Below are positions 59,747 to 64,000 of a DNA stretch of 64,000 bases, one piece after another. The position numbers and the translations under genes are program-made. Positions within the stretch are counted from its first letter, which is position 1. Each line of letters begins with the position of its first letter. The DNA is from CAMDBL01 sp964498125 (lineage in GTDB: Bacteria; Pseudomonadota; Alphaproteobacteria; Rhizobiales; Hyphomicrobiaceae). The stretch spans positions 1 through 64,000 of the forward strand of contig CAZCGE010000142.1 in the NCBI GenBank assembly GCA_964498125.1, written 5' to 3'. The notes beneath the pieces were generated by a model, which saw only the letters and a program-made list of their open reading frames with translations, did not search any database and was not told where the DNA came from.

Positions 59747-62077
59747 ATGTATCTAGGAAAAAATGCGTCGCGCATTCGGCAAAAAGAAGCGCAGAATGCC
59801 CGCAACAACCGCGCCGAGATCGTCAAGGCGCTGTCGCATGGCCAGATCACGCGGCGCGATCTCTACAAGTGGGGTATCTTCACCGGCGCGGGTCTGCTGG
59901 CGGCCAAGAACGGCCTCAACCCATTCGTGCGCAGCGCCTTTGCCCAGGTGCCGACCGGCACGCCGCGAACCCCATTGTTCGGCGCCCAGAAATTTTCCGA
60001 ACCCATGCACCGGCTCGAGGTGCAGCAGCCGATCCCTCTGACGCGCGTTGTCAATCCCAACTATCCTGCCGATCGCAATAAGGACATCGCGCGTTTTGGC
60101 GGCACCATGTTGGAGCGGGACGCCAGGCGACTGTCCTGGCACACCGATTTCGTCAGCCCTTCGGCCACTCCGGATGTGACCAATCCCCTGACCAACAGGG
60201 GTCCGATCGAGGGCCGTCCGCCGGGAGAAGTCTTCGCGCATCAGCGCTGGGACGAGTTCTTCCCCAAGGTCGGCTATGTGATGTCGCTCGGACAATGCAA
60301 TTCCGAGACCTATTTCCATGCCAACATGCCGTATCAGAGCGCCAATAAGGTGTGGTCGTTCGGCTCGGGCCAGTTCACGCAAGGCCATCTGCCGCCGCCG
60401 CTGTTCAAGGTCCGCTACGGCGAGCCCGTGCTGACCCGCATCTACAACAACCTGCCGGCCGCACGCAGCGAGAACGGCGGTTTCGGACGCAACGAGCACC
60501 AGTTGCATTTCCACAATGCGCACAACGGCGCCGAAAGCGACGGCGCCGCCAACGTGCATCATTTTCCCGGCACGTTCTACGACTACCGCTGGAGCACGAC
60601 GCTGGCGCGGCGCGACAAGACCAACATCGATGCAACGGATCGGCGCGCCTCGGGGCCCGACGGCAATGGCGGCCTGGTCAATGTGCCGGGCGACTTCCGC
60701 GAGCTGCAGGGCACCATGTGGGCCCACGACCACCGCTTCTTCTTCACCGCCGAGAATGTCTATAAGGGCATGCTCAGCATGGTCAACTACTACAGCGGAC
60801 CCGACCGCGGCAACGAGAAGCTGATCGACAGCTCCGCCGGCAACCCCGCGGTCAATCTGCGGTTGCCGAGCGGCAACCAGCTCGACTGGGGCAACGTTGA
60901 TTTCGATGTCAATCTGGCCGTTTCCGATGGTGCCTGCGATCAGGGCGGGCAGTATTTCTTCGATATCTTCAATACCGACGGTTTCCTCGGCGACATGCCG
61001 CTGGTCAATTTCAGCTACGCGCCGTTCTTCGAGGTGCTGCCGCGCAAGTACCGCTTCCGCATCCTCAATGCCTCCATGTCGCGCTTCTACAAGCTGGGGC
61101 TGTTCCGATCCAACGGCACGCCATTGGCGTTCAAGCAGATCGCCAACGACGGCAACCTGCTGGTCAACCCGATCGCGCTGACCGCGCTCGACCAGCAGGG
61201 CATCGCCGAGCGCTACGATATCGTCGTCGACTTCTCCGGTCTCGCCGTTGGCTCCAGGATCAGAATGGCGAACCTGTTGCGCATGCGCGACGACGGACGC
61301 GGGCCGAAGGAGGAGATGAGCTACGCCGAGGCCTTGAAGCGTAATGCGGAAGACCCGGTGCTGGGAGATATCCTGGAGTTCCGGGTCGTCGGCTCGGTGC
61401 CAAGTGTCGACAATCCTGGCTTCACACATACTCTGGCGAACGCCTGCGGGACCTATGACAAGAGCCAGGTCCCCAACATCCTCACCGAGCAGATCCCGAT
61501 CGTCACCCCGGTGCGCACGCGCGTGGTCGAGTTCGGCCGGGCCGGCATCGGCGACTCGCGCGGTGCCGATGGCCAATGCATTCCAGACTGCCCCGAGACC
61601 GCGTTGTTCCCCTGGACCATCAGGATCAATGGCCAGGCCGGACACTCGATGAACGCCAACCGCATCTCGCTGCTGATCCCCAAGCCCGGCGAGGTCGAGC
61701 ATTGGACCTACATCAACACTGGCGGCGGCTGGGATCACCCGATCCATCTGCACTTCGAGGAAGGCATCACCATGAACCGCGGCGCCGCGGCGATCCCGGC
61801 GACCGAGCGATTGGTCCGCAAGGACGTGTGGCGGCTGCGCTCCGCGGGCCGGGTGCAGTTCCAGATCCAGTTCGGCGAGTACGGCGGCTCCTACGTCAAT
61901 CATTGCCACAACACGGTGCACGAGGACTTCGCCATGCTGATGCGCCTGCAGGTGCTGACCGGCGTCGCCGGATCGCCGCAGTCCATGGTGACGCCGACCC
62001 CCAATCCGACGCCGGACGGCGTCTTCTTCACGACGCCGGAGATCCTGCCCGAGGGTGACCCGCGGACACCGGCCTAG
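59747..62077 (+). CDS. Large multicopper oxidase, Tat-exported
   Basis: A 776-residue oxidase. Residues about 28-60 look like a Tat signal set in from the N-terminus (ITRRDLYKWGIFTGAGLLAAKNGLNPF). Copper ligands are visible in order: HFHNAH and HHFPG, WAHDHRFFF, HPIHLHFEEG, and HCHNTVHEDFAM with a Met as likely axial ligand of the type 1 copper. The spacing between N-terminal ligands is longer than in laccases and recalls large bacterial oxidases acting on metals or phenolics; the substrate is not known. It is followed by a SCO-cytochrome c gene and a kelch gene, probably one functional unit. Confidence 0.9.
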   Translation: MYLGKNASRIRQKEAQNARNNRAEIVKALSHGQITRRDLYKWGIFTGAGLLAAKNGLNPFVRSAFAQVPTGTPRTPLFGAQKFSEPMHRLEVQQPIPLTRVVNPNYPADRNKDIARFGGTMLERDARRLSWHTDFVSPSATPDVTNPLTNRGPIEGRPPGEVFAHQRWDEFFPKVGYVMSLGQCNSETYFHANMPYQSANKVWSFGSGQFTQGHLPPPLFKVRYGEPVLTRIYNNLPAARSENGGFGRNEHQLHFHNAHNGAESDGAANVHHFPGTFYDYRWSTTLARRDKTNIDATDRRASGPDGNGGLVNVPGDFRELQGTMWAHDHRFFFTAENVYKGMLSMVNYYSGPDRGNEKLIDSSAGNPAVNLRLPSGNQLDWGNVDFDVNLAVSDGACDQGGQYFFDIFNTDGFLGDMPLVNFSYAPFFEVLPRKYRFRILNASMSRFYKLGLFRSNGTPLAFKQIANDGNLLVNPIALTALDQQGIAERYDIVVDFSGLAVGSRIRMANLLRMRDDGRGPKEEMSYAEALKRNAEDPVLGDILEFRVVGSVPSVDNPGFTHTLANACGTYDKSQVPNILTEQIPIVTPVRTRVVEFGRAGIGDSRGADGQCIPDCPETALFPWTIRINGQAGHSMNANRISLLIPKPGEVEHWTYINTGGGWDHPIHLHFEEGITMNRGAAAIPATERLVRKDVWRLRSAGRVQFQIQFGEYGGSYVNHCHNTVHEDFAMLMRLQVLTGVAGSPQSMVTPTPNPTPDGVFFTTPEILPEGDPRTPA

Positions 62078-62088
62078 TCGCGGACGAG

Positions 62089-62121
62089 AAGGTGTCTGAC
62101 ACTCCGGGTCAGCCAAACACC
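62089..62121. repeat. Decayed GGTGTCTGAC palindrome
   Basis: AAGGTGTCTGAC (62089-62100) is identical to the left arm inside birA. The right arm (62108-62121, GTCAGCCAAACACC) has extra or changed bases. It lies 12 nt after the multicopper oxidase stop. Confidence 0.7.
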
Positions 62122-62158
62122 GGCTGCGCCGACCCTCGAGGACGAAAAGGGGCGCGGC

Positions 62159-62275
62159 GTAGGGTGCGATAGGCCGGACACTTGATCCGGCCGTATCGCA
62201 CCGCCGCTCTTGCCGCGTCGCACCGGCGTCGGTGCAATACGCCCTCCGCTGCGCTGCGGGCTATTGCACCCTACG
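62159..62275. repeat. Paired GTAGGGTGC REP-like units
   Basis: The first unit folds as GGTGCGATAGGCCGGA (62163-62178) against TCCGGCC and TATCGCACC (62186-62202). The second half (62231-62275) contains GGTGCAATA and GGCTATTGCACCCTAC, so the outer ends GTAGGGTGC and GCACCCTAC are also complementary. The last 25 bases are identical to 24758-24782. This is a BIME-like arrangement between the oxidase and SCO genes. Confidence 0.85.
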
Positions 62276-62325
62276 GTGTATTCGTTCCAGACACCTCACC
62301 TTTCGGCCATTTGCAGGGAAGTCGG

Positions 62326-63291
62326 ATGATCAGATCAAGTGTCATAAGTATTGCGATGCTGGCGTTTCAGCTCGTTGCCGCCGTTTCCAGTGAGGCGCAG
62401 GGACGCCGCTGGGGCGAGGGCTATTTTCCCAATCTGCCGGTCGTCACCCAGCATGGCGAGCAGCTGCGCTTCTTCGACGATGTGATCAAGGGCAAGCTGG
62501 TCGTCATCAGCTTCATCTATACCAGCTGCACCGATATCTGCCCGCTGACGACGGCGCGATTGGCGCAAGTCGCCGAGCAGTTCGCCGACAGGCTCGGCCG
62601 CGACATGTTCTTCATCTCGTTGACCGTCGATCCAAAGAACGACACGCCCGAGAAACTGAAAGCCTACGCGGAGTCGTTCCGTTCCGGACCGGGGTGGATT
62701 TTCCTGACCGGCACGCTGCAGGACATGCGCGCCATCAACGCCAAGCTCGGCGAGAAAATGCGCAGCCTCAACGAGCATCGCAACGAGATCGTGCTCGGCA
62801 ACGAAGCCACCGGCGAATGGGCGCGCAATTCCCTGTTCGGCGACCTCGAGCGCGTCGTCATGGACGTCCGCGCCATGGACCCGAAATGGCGCGACCAGGT
62901 GCGCACGGTCGCCGTCGACCCCGCGAATGACACCGGCCACGCGCTAAGCGAGCAGCCGGGGCAAGCCTTGTTCAAGAAGCTATGCGCGGGCTGCCACATG
63001 ATCAAGGTGGGCAACCGCGTCGGGCCTGACCTTTACGGCGTCACCGGCCGCCGATCGAATGAGTGGCTGACCCGCTTCATCATGGACCCGCAGCGGATGC
63101 GCGCACAAAAAGATCCGACCGCGCTGGGGCTGGTCGCCAAGTTTCCCGGTGCGCGCATGCCCAATCTCGGCATGACAGAACTCGACGCGGCCGACCTCAT
63201 TTCCTATCTCGACTCTCAAACCAAGTATCTCGACGAGCAGCGCATCCAGGCTGCCCAAAGCGCGCCGCCCGGCCACAAGCACAAGCATTGA
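62326..63291 (+). CDS. SCO1/SenC-type protein fused to cytochrome c
   Basis: A 321-residue exported protein with two domains. After a signal peptide (about 1-25) comes a SCO thioredoxin-like copper-chaperone domain (about 30-185) with C68-TDI-C72-P and a possible third ligand H151 in NEHRNEIVLGNEATGEW. A class I cytochrome c domain follows (about 205-300), with C220-AG-C223-H224, GPDLYGVTGRR and a distal Met in GARMPNLGM. The His-rich end GHKHKH may bind metal. The fusion suggests redox-linked copper delivery, here probably to the multicopper oxidase encoded just upstream. Confidence 0.92.
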   Translation: MIRSSVISIAMLAFQLVAAVSSEAQGRRWGEGYFPNLPVVTQHGEQLRFFDDVIKGKLVVISFIYTSCTDICPLTTARLAQVAEQFADRLGRDMFFISLTVDPKNDTPEKLKAYAESFRSGPGWIFLTGTLQDMRAINAKLGEKMRSLNEHRNEIVLGNEATGEWARNSLFGDLERVVMDVRAMDPKWRDQVRTVAVDPANDTGHALSEQPGQALFKKLCAGCHMIKVGNRVGPDLYGVTGRRSNEWLTRFIMDPQRMRAQKDPTALGLVAKFPGARMPNLGMTELDAADLISYLDSQTKYLDEQRIQAAQSAPPGHKHKH

Positions 63292-63455
63292 ACCACCCGC
63301 TGGTCGCCTAACACCTGGCCGAGGATGGCAGGGTGTGTGTCCTCGCTTGCCTTCGACCATTCCTGGTTGCGGCGGCTGCTGACCGCAGGCGCTTGCCGGG
63401 CCTGTGCCGCGAATCCTTGGCGATCGACCGCACCCCGGTTAGGTCTTTGTTTGTC

Positions 63456-63504
63456 GCATTTGTCTCACGCCAAACCGGTGCCCACTTTGGCGGAAAATGC
63501 TCTA
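63456..63504. repeat. Inverted copy of the GAGCATTTTCCGCC repeat
   Basis: The reverse complement matches 52419-52465 closely (TAGAGCATTTTCCGCCAAAG, then GTGGGCACCGGTTTGGCG). It lies in the 264-nt gap between the SCO-cytochrome gene and the kelch gene, where no protein gene was found. Confidence 0.92.
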
Positions 63505-63555
63505 GGATGCAGCTTGAGATAGCGGCGCGACCGCCAGCATAGGGGAGTTGGAATC

Positions 63556-64000
63556 ATGCCAGATTTCAATCGTCGTCATTTTCTCGCGGCCAGTGCGGCG
63601 ACGATAGCCTCTGGTTCCGCACTCGCGCAGGCGCCCGGCCACGAGCATCACGGGCCGCTGTATGAGAGCTTGCAGAAACCCGGTCGCATCGGGCTGCCTG
63701 AATTGGCCGCGACGCAGCACGTCACCGTCAGCCCGGCGCCGAAAGCGGCGGTTCAGGGCAAGTGGATGGCGAAAGCGCCGCTGCCGCTGCCGCGCAGCGA
63801 GATGGCGTGGGCGACCGTGCGCGATGGACGCATGCACCTGCTCGGCGGCTATGGCGAGCAGCGCGTCGACCGGCCCTATCATCATGTCTACGATCCGGCA
63901 TCGGACAAGTGGCTCGATGCCCCGGCGCTGCCGCTCGGCGCCAATCACGTCGGCGTGGCTGTCGCCGAAGGCCGGCTGTATGCCTTGGGCGGCTTCGTCG
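63556..64000 (+). CDS. Kelch-repeat protein with Tat signal (partial, runs off the window)
   Basis: The first 148 residues of an exported protein. The Tat-type signal MPDFNRRHFLAASAATIASGSALAQ is followed by a His-rich mature start (PGHEHHGPLYE). Kelch-type repeats follow: LPLPRSEMAWATVRDGRMHLLGGYGE, YHHVYDPASDKWLDAPALPLGANHVGVAVAEGRLYALGGFV. The beta-propeller is not complete here. It follows the multicopper oxidase and SCO-cytochrome genes on the same strand and may belong with them. Confidence 0.85.
   Translation, partial: MPDFNRRHFLAASAATIASGSALAQAPGHEHHGPLYESLQKPGRIGLPELAATQHVTVSPAPKAAVQGKWMAKAPLPLPRSEMAWATVRDGRMHLLGGYGEQRVDRPYHHVYDPASDKWLDAPALPLGANHVGVAVAEGRLYALGGFV

Noticed and set aside
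59753..62116. A 787-codon open frame on minus, antisense to the multicopper oxidase
   Set aside because: The plus strand has clear copper-ligand motifs and a Tat signal; the minus frame has no recognisable features.

Overview
The window is chromosomal DNA from a GC-rich alphaproteobacterium, most likely of the Rhizobiales/Hyphomicrobiales. The main reason is the flagellar operon order flgB-flgC-fliE-flgG-flgA-flgI-motE-flgH-fliL-fliP, which matches the rhizobial arrangement. Supporting signs are the short class of prolyl-tRNA synthetase, DUF1467, DUF2007, and an intergenic repeat of the kind common in rhizobial genomes. No rRNA, convincing tRNA, prophage or CRISPR array was seen.

Layout. 1-4.8 kb: a cytoplasmic phosphorelay (REC/coiled-coil/ATPase protein, HPt protein, single-domain regulator, hybrid histidine kinase). 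4.85-11.9 kb (minus strand): a flagellar rod, ring and export operon with many 4-nt start/stop overlaps, plus an unknown protein at its 5' end. 12.8-16 kb: an acyl-CoA synthetase (NDP-forming type) coupled to an AbrB-family membrane protein. 16.1-18.3 kb: a TrmN6-like methyltransferase and DUF2007 protein, divergent from a polyprenyl diphosphate synthase. 19-22.3 kb: a TRAP transporter (dctPQM). 22.3-27.5 kb (mostly minus strand): pyrG, small unknown genes, a Crp/Fnr regulator and secG, in a repeat-rich area with a broken REP-associated transposase. 27.7-39.7 kb: a frameshifted membrane protein gene, then nuoG-N (complex I) and birA. 39.7-44.2 kb: RNase J, methylmalonyl-CoA epimerase, DUF1467, proS. 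44.3-46 kb: a DarT-DarG toxin-antitoxin pair. 46.2-48.2 kb: LolC/E and LolD. 48.4-53.9 kb: envelope genes (CAP-domain lipoprotein, D,D-carboxypeptidase, flippase) and pgk. 54-57.1 kb: soxA-soxX-soxB for thiosulfate oxidation. 57.2-64 kb: a response regulator, a degenerate NYN-domain protein, an SDR, a large multicopper oxidase, a SCO-cytochrome c fusion, and the start of a kelch-repeat protein.

The most unusual feature is the load of small palindromic repeats and where they sit. At least five families occur. One puts four copies of a GGGGTCAGACCC-type palindrome in frame inside nuoL. Another puts a GGTGTCTGAC hairpin in frame inside birA. A third forms the last residues of the flippase. Others split the nuoJ-nuoK junction or flank a four-helix-bundle gene inserted between nuoK and nuoL. 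With the truncated RAYT-type transposase and its GGACAGCCACC arms, this suggests a genome invaded by REP-like elements that sometimes land in coding sequence and are tolerated as extra peptide. DarTG and the isolated soxAXB/multicopper-oxidase block are the main accessory functions.
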